Part shown: positions 41,895-51,270 of the stretch, piece after piece
Position numbering within the stretch: the stretch's first letter is position 1
How the letters are laid out: each line of letters begins with the position of its first letter
NCBI RefSeq assembly: GCF_000315915.1
Contig: NC_020190.1
Location: 186,001 to 250,000, forward strand
Direction of reading: 5' to 3'
Source: Henningerozyma blattae CBS 6284
Lineage: Eukaryota; Ascomycota; Saccharomycetes; Saccharomycetales; Saccharomycetaceae
Length of the DNA: 64,000 nucleotides
Program-made: the position numbers and the translations under genes
Notes under the pieces: generated by a model
The model's input: only the letters and a program-made list of their open reading frames with translations
Database searches by the model: none
Told to the model about the DNA's origin: nothing

Positions 41895-44456
41895 ATGTCA
41901 AGACGTAGAGGTGGTCCTAGACCAAAAACTGCACCAAGTATCGGGAAAGCCAAAGATACAACAGTATTCTTAGAAGCGTTGAAACTTTATGAATCCAAAA
42001 ATTATAAGAAGTCAATTAAACTTTTGGATGGAGTATTGAAAAAAAGCCACAACCACGTTGATTCTTTGGTATTAAAAGGTCTAGATCTGTTTTACCTGGG
42101 TGAAAAAGACGAAGCCAAAGTATTTGTAAACAATGCTTTGAGTAAGATTAACGGTACCGAAGCATCTGCCATATGCTGCCATGTTATTGGTATTTACATG
42201 AGATCCACTAAGCAATATTCAGAATCTATCAAATGGTTTCAAGCAAGTTTAGACAATGGTTCGAAAAACTATCAAATTTATAGAGATCTATCCACTTTAC
42301 AATCACAAGTTGGCGATTTCAAGGCTGTTTTAGAATCAAGAAAACGCTATTGGGAAAATTACATGGGTTACCGTGCTAATTGGACTTCCTATGCTGTAGC
42401 TCAAGATATTAATGGTGAATATCATCAAGCTGTCAATACTTTATCTCAATTTGAAAAATTGGCAGCTGGCAAATTAGGTCAAACTGAAATGTATGAAAAT
42501 AATGAATGTATCATTTATAAAAATGATATTATGTACAGATCTGCAGGTAGTGATAAAAGTAGATTAGCCAATGTATTAAAACATCTGGTTGAAAATGAAA
42601 AGGATATTTATGATAAATTTGCTGTATTAGAAAGAAAGGCATCTATTTATATGAAGATGGGTAATTTTAAAGAAGCATCAATTGTTTACAGAACTTTAAT
42701 TAAGAGAAATCCTGACAATTTCAAATACTATAACTTATTAGAAGTTGCATTAAATATTAAGAATGATAACAAATTAAGGAAGGCTTTATATGAAAAATTG
42801 GAAACATTTTATCCAAGATGCGAACCTCCAAAATTTATTCCTTTAACTTTTATTACAGATGAAGTTGAATTAACAAAAAATCTTGAAAAATATGTTTTAC
42901 CATTATTGAGGCGCGGTGTTCCAGCTACTTTCTCTAATGTGAAACCTTTATATAGATCAAGATCATTTATTGCTAAAATATTAGAAAAAATTGTTATTGA
43001 ATATTTGGAAACAATTGATCCAAAAGAATCTCCGATTTCATATATTTGGACTTGTTATTATTTGACTCATCATTATTTATTCTTGAAAGACTTTAATAAA
43101 GCCCAAGAATTCATTGAAAAAGCTCTGTCTCATTCTCCTACTATTGTGGAATTTTACATCTTGAAAGGTCGTATCTTAAAGCATTTAGGCCTATTAGATG
43201 ATGCTGCTGGAGTTTTAGAAGAAGGTAGGCAATTAGATTTACAAGATAGATTTATTAATACCAAGACTGTCAAGTATTTCTTAAGGGCCAATAACATCGA
43301 TAAAGCTGTAGAAATCGCTTCATTATTCACTAAGAATGATGATTCACCAAATGGTATTAAAGATTTGCATCTGGTCGAAGTTTCTTGGTTTATTGTGGAA
43401 CAAGCAGAAGCATATTATAGATTATTTATTGAGAAGAGGGAAAAACTTCATATTGAAAAGGCTAAATTAGTAGAACTATTAGCTAATGAAACTCCAAATG
43501 AAGAAGAAAGTGAAAATATTGCCAAATTAGAAAGCGAATTGAGGGAATTAGAATGGACTGTTAAGAAATACCAAGGGTTGTCGTTGAAAAGATTTGCAGC
43601 TATCTCCAAGATCTATGACCAGTTTGATGATGACCAATTAGATTTCCATTCTTACTGTATGAGAAAGGGTACCCCAAGAGCTTATTTGGAGATGATTCAA
43701 TGGGGCAATACCATTTTCACTCAGCCAATGTATGTTCGTGCAATGGTGGGTGCATCTAAGATTCAATTTGGCTTACATGATAAATTAATCGAAGATAAAC
43801 AGCTTGTTGCAAATGAAGAAGAAAATAAAAATTCAACTAAAATGAATAAAAGAGTCAAAAAGGAAATAGCGGCTTTGAATAAGCGTAAAGAAGATGAGAA
43901 AAAATTTGTTGCTGCATACACAAGTGAGCAAGATCAAGATGTTTACGGTAAAAAATTAATTGATTCCAAAGAACCTTTGACCGAATTTGCTAATCTTTTC
44001 TATACTAAATATAATAAGCAAGTCCAGGATTATGCAAAGAATAATATTCTTGAATTTGAATACCATTATAGAGAAGGAAAACTGGCTTTGTGTTTGGGAG
44101 CTATTAGTAAATATTCTAAACGTTTTGGCAAGTCAATCGATGTTGTGGGCTCATTGTCCATTATTCTTGGCCAAGCTGCCAGGGAAAACTCTTCCTTTGA
44201 TTCCCTTGCCAAAAAAGTTGCCTTGAAGGGCCTTGAAACAGAAATTTCCGAGTTTCCTATCAATGAAATCAACAATAATGAATTTGATTGGATGAAATAT
44301 TTCCAAGATAACTATAAAATCCATAACTTAATCTCATTGGTTTTATTAAAACACTATCTAAGGGGCAATGACTCAAATATATCTGACTTAATTCTGAACT
44401 ATAGTGCCAAGTTAGAACCACAACAACAAAACATGGTCTTGCAATACGAATTATAA
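41895..44456 (+). CDS. NAT1: NatA N-terminal acetyltransferase auxiliary subunit
   Basis: Scaffold of the ribosome-bound NatA complex, which holds the catalytic subunit Ard1 and acetylates nascent proteins starting with Ser, Ala, Thr or Gly. The length, 853 residues, matches S. cerevisiae Nat1 (854). The N-terminus is basic (MSRRRGGPRPK), suited to ribosomal RNA contact. Repeated helical TPR units run through most of the protein, for example YKKSIKLLDGVLK, YSESIKWFQASLD and FNKAQEFIEKALSHSP. A charged helical stretch (about 640-680) has many Lys and Glu. Matches YDL040C. Confidence 0.96.
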   Translation: MSRRRGGPRPKTAPSIGKAKDTTVFLEALKLYESKNYKKSIKLLDGVLKKSHNHVDSLVLKGLDLFYLGEKDEAKVFVNNALSKINGTEASAICCHVIGIYMRSTKQYSESIKWFQASLDNGSKNYQIYRDLSTLQSQVGDFKAVLESRKRYWENYMGYRANWTSYAVAQDINGEYHQAVNTLSQFEKLAAGKLGQTEMYENNECIIYKNDIMYRSAGSDKSRLANVLKHLVENEKDIYDKFAVLERKASIYMKMGNFKEASIVYRTLIKRNPDNFKYYNLLEVALNIKNDNKLRKALYEKLETFYPRCEPPKFIPLTFITDEVELTKNLEKYVLPLLRRGVPATFSNVKPLYRSRSFIAKILEKIVIEYLETIDPKESPISYIWTCYYLTHHYLFLKDFNKAQEFIEKALSHSPTIVEFYILKGRILKHLGLLDDAAGVLEEGRQLDLQDRFINTKTVKYFLRANNIDKAVEIASLFTKNDDSPNGIKDLHLVEVSWFIVEQAEAYYRLFIEKREKLHIEKAKLVELLANETPNEEESENIAKLESELRELEWTVKKYQGLSLKRFAAISKIYDQFDDDQLDFHSYCMRKGTPRAYLEMIQWGNTIFTQPMYVRAMVGASKIQFGLHDKLIEDKQLVANEEENKNSTKMNKRVKKEIAALNKRKEDEKKFVAAYTSEQDQDVYGKKLIDSKEPLTEFANLFYTKYNKQVQDYAKNNILEFEYHYREGKLALCLGAISKYSKRFGKSIDVVGSLSIILGQAARENSSFDSLAKKVALKGLETEISEFPINEINNNEFDWMKYFQDNYKIHNLISLVLLKHYLRGNDSNISDLILNYSAKLEPQQQNMVLQYEL

Positions 44457-45040
44457 TATTTTGATACTAATATGATTATTTAATAGATTTTTATTTTTTT
44501 TTACATATTCAAGACTTTATAAAGTTTCCATGAATTTTATAATTATGTAAAGGATGGCATGCACTAGTAATTCATAATTATAATCTTACCATTTAATTTA
44601 TTTTTTCCTTTTTCTTGTTTCCCAATTAAATAAACTATGAATTTCCTGGAGGTTCGAATTACATAAGGATATCCAGTAAAAAATATTAAAAAAATTTCAT
44701 GACAAAATATTTTACAATATAAAGAAGTTTATCTTTTCTTACAATTCGATAGAATGAAATAATTTACTTTTTCTTTATAGTATGACTTCAAGATTATTTG
44801 TTTCAAGATATAGTTAGAACCTTAATTTCTCGTGTTTTAATGTCGATTGTCATGAACTTGAACGGAAAACCCGAGGATTAAAACTCGATGGCCGAGTTGA
44901 CTCAGAATCTGCAAATCTTAGAATTATTAAGATTTAGAGCTACTTATCAATAAACTAGCACAACAGTGACAAGACTATAGTGATACAAGACCATAATTTT
45001 ACGTAATTAATAGTTTATAAAGCAGTTTAATCAAAGCAAA
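44457..45040. other. NAT1-RTG1 intergenic region
   Basis: About 580 bases, AT-rich. GGTTCGAAT near 44652 resembles a B-box core but lacks any tRNA fold. No gene is seen; the last 200 bases should include the RTG1 promoter. Confidence 0.45.
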
Positions 45041-45622
45041 ATGGCATCTGTTCCAAATTCAATCTCCTCTGCTACATCAACCTCAACAAACAGAGTGGAT
45101 AGACAACGAAGAGATAATATAAACTCTAAGATACAAGAGTTACTGACGTTGATTCCTTCTGATTTTTTCCAAGAATACTACAAGAATAATAGCATTTCTA
45201 ATGCGAGCGGCACAAGTAACAATAATATAAACCCTACAGAATCTAATTGTAGCTTACAAGATGATAACCTAAATATAAAATTAAAAGGTACAGGTACAAA
45301 GGATGGGAAGCCTAATAAAGGACAGATACTGACACAGGCAGTAGAATACATAACTTATCTACAAAATGAAGTTGACAAGAAAAACAGAGCCGAAATAGAT
45401 CTAATGTTAAAAATCCAAGAATTGAGTAAAAAGACAGGAATAATAATTAATGATATTAATCTTGAGAATACAAGTGCAGAAATAATGTTAGCTAAGATTG
45501 GTGTTGGTCCTTTAAGCGAAAGTGATGCCAATTCTGGTAGCAATAATAAAAATACTACGTATTTGGCCGGAGGTGAAACTAAGGCAGAGTATGGAGGGTA
45601 TGGCACATATAGTAATCCATAG
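45041..45622 (+). CDS. RTG1: bHLH retrograde-response transcription factor
   Basis: Partner of Rtg3 in the retrograde pathway that activates CIT2, ACO1 and related genes when mitochondria are impaired. The 193-residue protein (S. cerevisiae Rtg1 177) has a basic region DRQRRDNINSKIQELLTLIP at about residues 20-39. The loop is enlarged and Asn/Ser-rich (about 45-85). The second helix GQILTQAVEYITYLQNEV runs into a short leucine-zipper-like helix. Such a long bHLH loop is a feature of Rtg1-type proteins. Position fits YOL067C. Confidence 0.93.
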   Translation: MASVPNSISSATSTSTNRVDRQRRDNINSKIQELLTLIPSDFFQEYYKNNSISNASGTSNNNINPTESNCSLQDDNLNIKLKGTGTKDGKPNKGQILTQAVEYITYLQNEVDKKNRAEIDLMLKIQELSKKTGIIINDINLENTSAEIMLAKIGVGPLSESDANSGSNNKNTTYLAGGETKAEYGGYGTYSNP

Positions 45623-46529
45623 AATGGCGAATGGTAGTATAACAACTTTGGATATTAATATATGAAATATTTAATTTTTTTTTGTTTTCTTATTGATTCT
45701 TTTAATGACCTATACGTAATAATCTAATGAATTGGTTCTTCCATTAGTTTATTTTTTTCTTTTTTTTTTTCAAAACCTAATACCATTTAGTGCTTTGTAT
45801 TCTATTCTTTTCTCACCTTTTTAAACACTAAATTTTGGTTGGCTAATTGTGTATCAAAAGGGAGGATATTCACAAATACTCCGTTGTCCCTTTAATAATT
45901 CAAAATATAAGGTATTGCCGGTCTTATACTATATAATTAAATGGAACAACAAAATATTTATTTGGTGAAAATAGAACAATATTCACAACTGAACAACTAC
46001 AACGACAAAAATGAATAATATCTAGATGTCTACTGGTATAGTAGAATACTAACGCCCCTATGAAAACACCTGTAACTATAAAAAATTTTGACGACAAAAA
46101 TAATTCTTTTGATCTAGATATGTATACTAGCCGCCCACAACGCCTACCTCCAAATATTTAGTTATTACTACCCAATGGAGATACATAGTTTTTAGAAGAA
46201 ATTACCAGAATAATATCTACTTAATATTCTGAAAATCTAAATATTTATATAAGATTAATGCATTATTTTATTACTTTTTTTAATAATATTAATTACTGTC
46301 ATCCCCGCAATAAGATTTTTTTTTATTTTTTTTCGCATTTTCTATTTCATGAGAAATGAAAAAAAAAAACGAGTTGCTAATTATATAAAAAAAAGTGAAT
46401 AAAAATAGATTCCCTATAAGATCTAAAAACCTACCAAATTTTTTTAAAAGGGTACTTACTACAAGTCCGACATATACGTTACCTGTAACTTTTATAGCAT
46501 TTTTTTTATATCTACTCTTTTATTCAAAA
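45623..46529. other. RTG1-SIR2 intergenic region
   Basis: About 900 bases. It holds a possible coding relic at 46060-46221 (listed separately). An open but ATG-less extension of the SIR2/HST1 frame covers 46395-46529. T-rich and A-rich runs lie near 46310-46390. Confidence 0.45.
46060..46221 (+). pseudogene. Possible remnant of a lost gene
   Basis: ATG 46060 opens 33 codons of non-repetitive, protein-like sequence (KTPVTIKNFDDKNNSFDLDM, then YTSRPQRLPPNI). After a TAG the same frame continues LLLPNGDT, a second TAG, and FLEEITRIIST. Two stops in an otherwise plausible frame suggest a relic. No family is recognised, and chance is not excluded. Confidence 0.25.
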
Positions 46530-47981
46530 ATGAGTCCTGTCTTACGAATCGGAAGAAACGCACATACCGGCAAATATATTTTACCACCATCTTCCCATGA
46601 ATCAACTGAACAGGCTCGTACTTTTTTAAAGACACATGGTTTGAAATCCTTCCTAGATGCTTATTTGCCTGAGCAATTGACTTCAATACACATCTATTGT
46701 TTGATCCGACTCCTTGGATTTGAAATAAAAAATAGAAGGCTATTATGGGATCTTTCACGCCATTTGGAGACACCGCGTGGCCAAAGAGCCAATAATTCAA
46801 ACTCTGGTCCTTTAAGCAGCACAGAATCAGCATCACATAATCTATCTAAATATAGAGTCAACTCGTCCTCAAAAGATCCATTGTCAAGTGATCAGTTGGC
46901 AAGATTGATACGAGATCTCCAAAAAGCTATAAATCGAGTTCTATCTATGCGATTACCACTTTCTTCATTTTCACATCCATCTTCCATAATTCCTATCCTT
47001 TTATCGGCCAAAAATATCATTGTATTAACAGGAGCAGGTGTTTCTACATCATTAGGTATCCCTGATTTCCGTTCCTCTGAAGGTTTTTATTCAAGAATTC
47101 GTCATCTTGGTCTTGATGATCCTCAGGATGTATTTTCATTAGATATCTTCCGAAAAGATCCAAGTGTATTTTACTCAATCGCCCATTTAGTCCTACCTCC
47201 ACAAAGAATGTTCTCTCCCCTACATGCATTCATCAAACTTTTACAAGATCGTGGTTCATTATTAAGAAATTATACCCAAAATATCGATAATTTCGAAAGT
47301 CATGCAGGTGTTGATAAAGATAAATTAGTGCAATGCCATGGTTCATTTGCTACAGCTACATGTTTTACATGTGGATGGAAAATTGCTGGTGAACGAATTT
47401 ATTCCAATATTCGTAAGATGGAATTACCATTATGTCCTCATTGTATAGATAAAAGGAATCCATCAAAACCCAAATCATTTGGTGTTCTTAAACCAGATAT
47501 TACTTTTTTTGGTGAGTCATTGCCATCAAGATTTCACTCACTGTTACGTAAGGATTTGGAAAAATGTGATTTATTATTGTGTATCGGTACGTCATTAAAA
47601 GTTGCACCTGTTAGTGATATTCCAAAATTATTAAATGATAATGTTCCCAGGTTTTTGATTAATAGAGATCCTGTTTCACATGGTCAATTTGATATAAATT
47701 TATTAGGCCTTTGTGACGATACAGCAGTGTACTTATCAAAATTATGCAATTGGAAAATACCTTGTAAAAATTGGCAAGAATTGGCAAGCTATGATTATGA
47801 ATGTATAAAGGAGCCTCAAAAGAGATGCTTTTCAATTATTCGTTCAGATAATGAGTATTTCCCTGAGAATAATAAAATAGCAACTAATGCTAAAACTGCT
47901 TCCCAATTAGAATCTGAATCCAAAATTGAAGAAAATACAACTGTAAATACAACTGCAACATCTGGAAGCAAAATCAATTAA
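46530..47981 (+). CDS. SIR2: NAD-dependent histone deacetylase, Sir2/Hst1 family
   Basis: NAD-dependent deacetylase for silencing (Sir2) or Sum1-dependent repression (Hst1). Starting at ATG 46530 the protein is 483 residues (S. cerevisiae Sir2 562, Hst1 503). The N-terminal domain includes FLKTHGLKSFLDAYLPEQL. The catalytic core has GAGVSTSLGIPDFRSSEGFY, the TQNIDN motif and the catalytic His in CHGSFATATC. Zinc ligands are CFTCGW and CPHC, and the NAD-binding IGTSLKVAPVS follows. The acidic N-terminal region of Sir2 is short here. The frame is open upstream to 46395 without an ATG, encoding a hydrophobic segment; one base removed from the A8 run near 46383 would connect it to ATG 46348. Position fits either YDL042C or YOL068W, so it is a co-ortholog of both. 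Confidence 0.93.
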   Translation: MSPVLRIGRNAHTGKYILPPSSHESTEQARTFLKTHGLKSFLDAYLPEQLTSIHIYCLIRLLGFEIKNRRLLWDLSRHLETPRGQRANNSNSGPLSSTESASHNLSKYRVNSSSKDPLSSDQLARLIRDLQKAINRVLSMRLPLSSFSHPSSIIPILLSAKNIIVLTGAGVSTSLGIPDFRSSEGFYSRIRHLGLDDPQDVFSLDIFRKDPSVFYSIAHLVLPPQRMFSPLHAFIKLLQDRGSLLRNYTQNIDNFESHAGVDKDKLVQCHGSFATATCFTCGWKIAGERIYSNIRKMELPLCPHCIDKRNPSKPKSFGVLKPDITFFGESLPSRFHSLLRKDLEKCDLLLCIGTSLKVAPVSDIPKLLNDNVPRFLINRDPVSHGQFDINLLGLCDDTAVYLSKLCNWKIPCKNWQELASYDYECIKEPQKRCFSIIRSDNEYFPENNKIATNAKTASQLESESKIEENTTVNTTATSGSKIN

Positions 47982-48311
47982 AACTCTAGCATTTTTAAAA
48001 GTCTTTATTTGGAATTGTTCTTCAATATTTCCCACATTTTTTATAACTTAACTACTAAGAACATATTCGGAAGTTTTTCCGAGATTTTTCGGATGTCTTA
48101 AAGATTGCCAAATTATCAAATTTTTCACATTCATTATTATACATTTTCAATTCAATTCACATCAAGTTAAATTAATTCATTTCAGATCTATTCATTATAT
48201 ATTTGTACCATAGCATTCTATTTATTACTGTCTTAAAGTGTGTGTATTATAGATAATTTATTCAATTATAGAAAGACTTTTAAGCACAGTGAATATTGTA
48301 CCTTATTTGTA
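47982..48311. other. SIR2-PRP11 intergenic region
   Basis: About 330 bases with paired TTCGG/CCGAG elements near 48068-48094. No gene is seen. The PRP11 frame is open upstream of its ATG to 48240 but without an ATG. Confidence 0.4.
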
Positions 48312-49151
48312 ATGGATTATCAAAATAGAGCCGGTTCCAAGAAGGGATCAGGTGGTATAGCTTCACAAGCACTTCAAAATAGAGCACAAAGGAAAAGAGT
48401 TGATGATTTACTCACTGAAGGTTTAAATATTCCATATTCATTTGAAACTAGAGAGAATATTAGTGAAGGAAATGATAAAGATCAAACAAGTCAGGCACAG
48501 GCTAATCCCTATATTTATAAAAACAATAACGGTAAATTGGTTTGCAAGTTATGCAATACAATGCATGTCTCCTGGACGAGTGTACAAAGACATCTGGGAG
48601 GTAAAAAGCACGGCATTAATTTAATGAACAGAGATTTAAATAACAATGATCATTCAGATCTAGAAAATATTAAAAATCCTAAGCAAGAACAAATCGACAT
48701 ACTTCGGAAGAATATCAAAACTATAAAAGGCATAGTCCCCATTGTTAAACTAATAAACGTAAAAGATGCACAAGATAGATTTGGCTTTGCCATTCAAGTG
48801 GATTACTCTCAAAAAGTTGATACTGAAGAAGCAGGAGTAATAAATACAAATCAAAACTTCCCACCAATGGTACGAATAATCTCCAACTTAGAAATGAAAA
48901 ATACAAGCAAGAAGCAAGATAAAAAATATCTAGTCATTTCATATCAACCGTTTGAAAACATCTCTATCGAAATTCCCTCTGATAAGGATATTTTCTTACC
49001 TTATAAACACCAGCCTGAAGGAAATTATAAGATAGATGCTGCTATTGATTCATTGAATGAGTCTTGCACTTTCTGGAATGTGAATTCAAAGGTTCTTTTA
49101 TACGCAACTTTTTTTTCAATAAACCCTGGCCATTTGTGGTCCAATTCTTAG
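48312..49151 (+). CDS. PRP11: SF3a splicing factor subunit Prp11 (SF3A2)
   Basis: Component of U2 snRNP subcomplex SF3a, needed for prespliceosome assembly. The ATG at 48312 gives 279 residues (S. cerevisiae Prp11 266), starting MDYQNRAGSKKGSGGIAS as expected. The matrin-type C2H2 zinc finger is CKLCNTMHVSWTSVQRHLGGKKH (C-X2-C, then paired His) at about residues 77-99. The C-terminal half has FGFAIQVDYS, YLVISYQPFENISIEIP and the final CTFWN segment typical of the family. Matches YDL043C beside SIR2. Confidence 0.96.
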   Translation: MDYQNRAGSKKGSGGIASQALQNRAQRKRVDDLLTEGLNIPYSFETRENISEGNDKDQTSQAQANPYIYKNNNGKLVCKLCNTMHVSWTSVQRHLGGKKHGINLMNRDLNNNDHSDLENIKNPKQEQIDILRKNIKTIKGIVPIVKLINVKDAQDRFGFAIQVDYSQKVDTEEAGVINTNQNFPPMVRIISNLEMKNTSKKQDKKYLVISYQPFENISIEIPSDKDIFLPYKHQPEGNYKIDAAIDSLNESCTFWNVNSKVLLYATFFSINPGHLWSNS

Positions 49152-49491
49152 GCACGAAGTGATGACTTTTTTCCATTTCTAGTAAAGCGAGTCCTTTTTT
49201 TTTTTCTAGTTTTTACCTGTTTTTGAAAAATTAAATGGCTAGTTATATACCAACCATTAAATGGTAAACGATAGATAAACACCATTGTATCTAATTATAG
49301 TGTGGTTTATTCCAATTAAATCTAAAGGAAACTTCACAAAACAATGGATATAATATATATATATATATATATGACTGGGGAACTCTGAGGTAACTTTAAA
49401 TATATTTAGATCTGTATCGACCAATAATTAATTTAGGAAAAAAAATATAAAAGAGATTAAACAAGGCATTATATTTTTATTAAATCATCTA
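49152..49491. other. Intergenic region after PRP11
   Basis: About 340 bases. A (TA)n run lies at about 49352-49372, some 120 bases before the next ATG, together with T-rich termination sequence after PRP11. No gene is seen. Confidence 0.45.
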
Positions 49492-50205
49492 ATGCAGAAT
49501 TTAAGTCCAATCCCCAAACTAGCCCACTCAAGAGCCATATCATCAATTGCCTCAGGTAATTTTGCCAGTGAAAGTGGATCATCACTAAGAAGTTCGCCAT
49601 CTCATACTTATGATTCATCAACTTTTGAATTTTCACCAATAAAAGAAAATGAACCTTATGTTACTGAATCGAATGCATCATATGTCATTTCCAATGAATT
49701 GAGCATAATGGAAAATATGAATCGAACTCCACCAGCTATTCCAGAAAAGAAGCACGGAATGAAGCATCCAGTTCCAAATCGTTTATTAATTGTTGAACAA
49801 TCATTGACAGAACTACAGAATGAATTAGTTAGTTTTATTAATCTTAATTCATCAAAATTCACAGTATTAAATTCTTCAACTGCAACTATAACGCCTCCAG
49901 CTAAATCAGTTTCTCCAACTCCTGCATTAGCTATTAATAAGCAAGATAAAGTACACTCTAAAGGGAAAACAATAAACCCAGAAAAAGCATTACCCAAGCC
50001 ACATTCTACTAAAACACTTACTCAGAATACTAAGATGCAGTCTAAATATGGAGATTTGGAAATCTCAAATAAACATCTGGTATATTTGGAAAAGTTAATA
50101 GATACTCTTACAAAATTAATGATAGATATGATGCTTGATCCAGTTAGAGTAAAAGAAACTTTAAAGAGGTTGAACGATGCAACGAGAATACTAGAAGGTT
50201 TTTAA
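49492..50205 (+). CDS. Probable bud-neck protein related to Nba1 (tentative)
   Basis: A 237-residue Ser/Pro/Thr-rich protein with no membrane segment. The first 130 residues look disordered and have several SP and TP sites (LSPIPK, FSPIKE, VSPTPA), possible Cdk targets. The last 55 residues (HLVYLEKLIDTLTKLMIDMM, then DPVRVKETLKRLNDATRILEGF) form a helical, conserved-looking domain. A second helix is near NRLLIVEQSLTELQNELVSF. In S. cerevisiae the gene between HST1/NUF2 and THP1 on this track is NBA1 (YOL070C), a septin-associated inhibitor of Cdc42 reactivation at old bud sites. That protein is about twice as long, so the match rests on position and composition only. Confidence 0.6.
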   Translation: MQNLSPIPKLAHSRAISSIASGNFASESGSSLRSSPSHTYDSSTFEFSPIKENEPYVTESNASYVISNELSIMENMNRTPPAIPEKKHGMKHPVPNRLLIVEQSLTELQNELVSFINLNSSKFTVLNSSTATITPPAKSVSPTPALAINKQDKVHSKGKTINPEKALPKPHSTKTLTQNTKMQSKYGDLEISNKHLVYLEKLIDTLTKLMIDMMLDPVRVKETLKRLNDATRILEGF

Positions 50206-50683
50206 TCATTTTTTCTGTTAAAAAAATATGAACTTTGTATTATTTATACATTTGTCCGGTTATATATATATATTTTATATTCTTTTAGATTTATTACCCA
50301 TTAGCTTATAGAAACGATCTGTTTTTTATTTAAAAGAAAATTTTTGCATTGAGTTTGACCTTATTTTGAGGATTTATATTAGCCAAAACTAGTATTGCAA
50401 AGTAAATTGTATGCTAACATTTTACACCCAATAAATGCAATTGGTCCGGTATGTCACTTTGAATATGTGTAAGTCGATTCGTTATTATTCGCTTGCTTCC
50501 TGGACAACAACATGGAAGCATTCCTCACTTTCTGTTAAATACTAAAGTATAATCCTGTAAAGAAGCTTAAATTTCATATTAGAGCATTTGGTGACTTGAA
50601 TAGTTTTAACAAAGCTTAATAACTACTACATATATTTCAATAAGTGATATCACGTGACCGTTGAAAATTTTCAAAAATAAATT
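50206..50683. other. Intergenic region before tRNA-Tyr
   Basis: About 480 bases without a gene. GATATCACGTGACC near 50647-50660 contains a CACGTG core (Cbf1-type), just downstream of the tRNA 3' end. Confidence 0.45.
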
Positions 50684-50774
50684 TCTCCCGGGGGCGAGTC
50701 GAACGCCCGATCTCAAGATTTCCTTTTATTTCAAATTACAGTCTTGCGCCTTAAACCAACTTGGCTACCGAGAG
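50684..50774 (-). tRNA. tY(GUA): tRNA-Tyr (GUA) with intron
   Basis: On the minus strand the sequence folds as a tRNA: acceptor CTCTCGG pairing with CCGGGAG plus discriminator A, D-arm TAGCCAAGTTGGTTTAAGGC, anticodon GTA in GACTGTAA, and T-arm GGGCGTTCGACTCGCCC. A 16-base intron follows the base 3' of the anticodon, as in all yeast tRNA-Tyr genes (14 bases in S. cerevisiae), leaving a 75-base mature tRNA. A- and B-boxes are intact. The 5' side abuts retroelement sequence. Confidence 0.97.
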
Positions 50775-50793
50775 CTATTTCTTTTCATGTTAC

Positions 50794-50945
50794 GTTGTAA
50801 AACCATCTAAGTGCCGTCGCCTTTCACGTAATACTTACAAGAAATCAGTACAAGAGAAGCCTCGAGAGAGGACAGATCAGCTGACCACAGCTGAGAAACA
50901 ACTATTCAGCATGCATGGAACATCAATTGTAACCACTGAATCTGC
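50794..50945 (+). repeat. 152-bp inverted repeat, left copy (Ty3-like 5' end fragment)
   Basis: This segment matches the reverse complement of 52394-52545 over 152 bases with five mismatches and no gap. It starts GTTGTAAAACC, about 20 bases upstream of the mature 5' end of tRNA-Tyr, where Ty3-type elements integrate. The other copy directly precedes a Ty3-like gag start, so this copy probably represents the 5' terminus (LTR and leader) of a second element in the opposite orientation. Confidence 0.85.
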
Positions 50946-51133
50946 TGGAATATGATTATATCATTTTCTATTAAGTGGTAAAAGACTTTTATCACGTGAC
51001 TTATTGTTTAAAATGTGTTTTTCTTTTTATATAAAAAAAACACTATTTAAGAAATATATTCATTTTAGTTATAGTATTTACTATATATTTCTAAATAAAG
51101 TAACCGTATTTACACCTTAAACACTCTATAACA
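50943..51133 (+). mobile_element. Possible solo LTR or LTR fragment
   Basis: AT-rich 190-base segment that starts TGCTGGAATATG and ends TATAACA, with a TATA box (TTTATATAAAAAAAAC) near 51027. These ends resemble Ty1-type LTRs (TGTTGGAATA to CAACA). It begins where the left inverted-repeat copy stops matching. No target duplication is visible. Read on the minus strand, 51207 downward (TGTTGTATCTC) also resembles the start of a Ty3-type LTR, so assignment is uncertain. Confidence 0.3.
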
Positions 51134-51270
51134 ATGTCTAACTCTCTTGAATCCCAGTAATATACTATTATATACTATATAGAGAAGGACCAAGGGGAGA
51201 TACAACAATCTTGTGTAATACAACCTGTAACTACTGATCTCAACACCATCCTTGTCCTGTCAGTCTCGTA

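Noticed and set aside
44641..44670. GGTTCGAAT near a possible tRNA
   Set aside because: No acceptor, D or anticodon arm can be folded around it.
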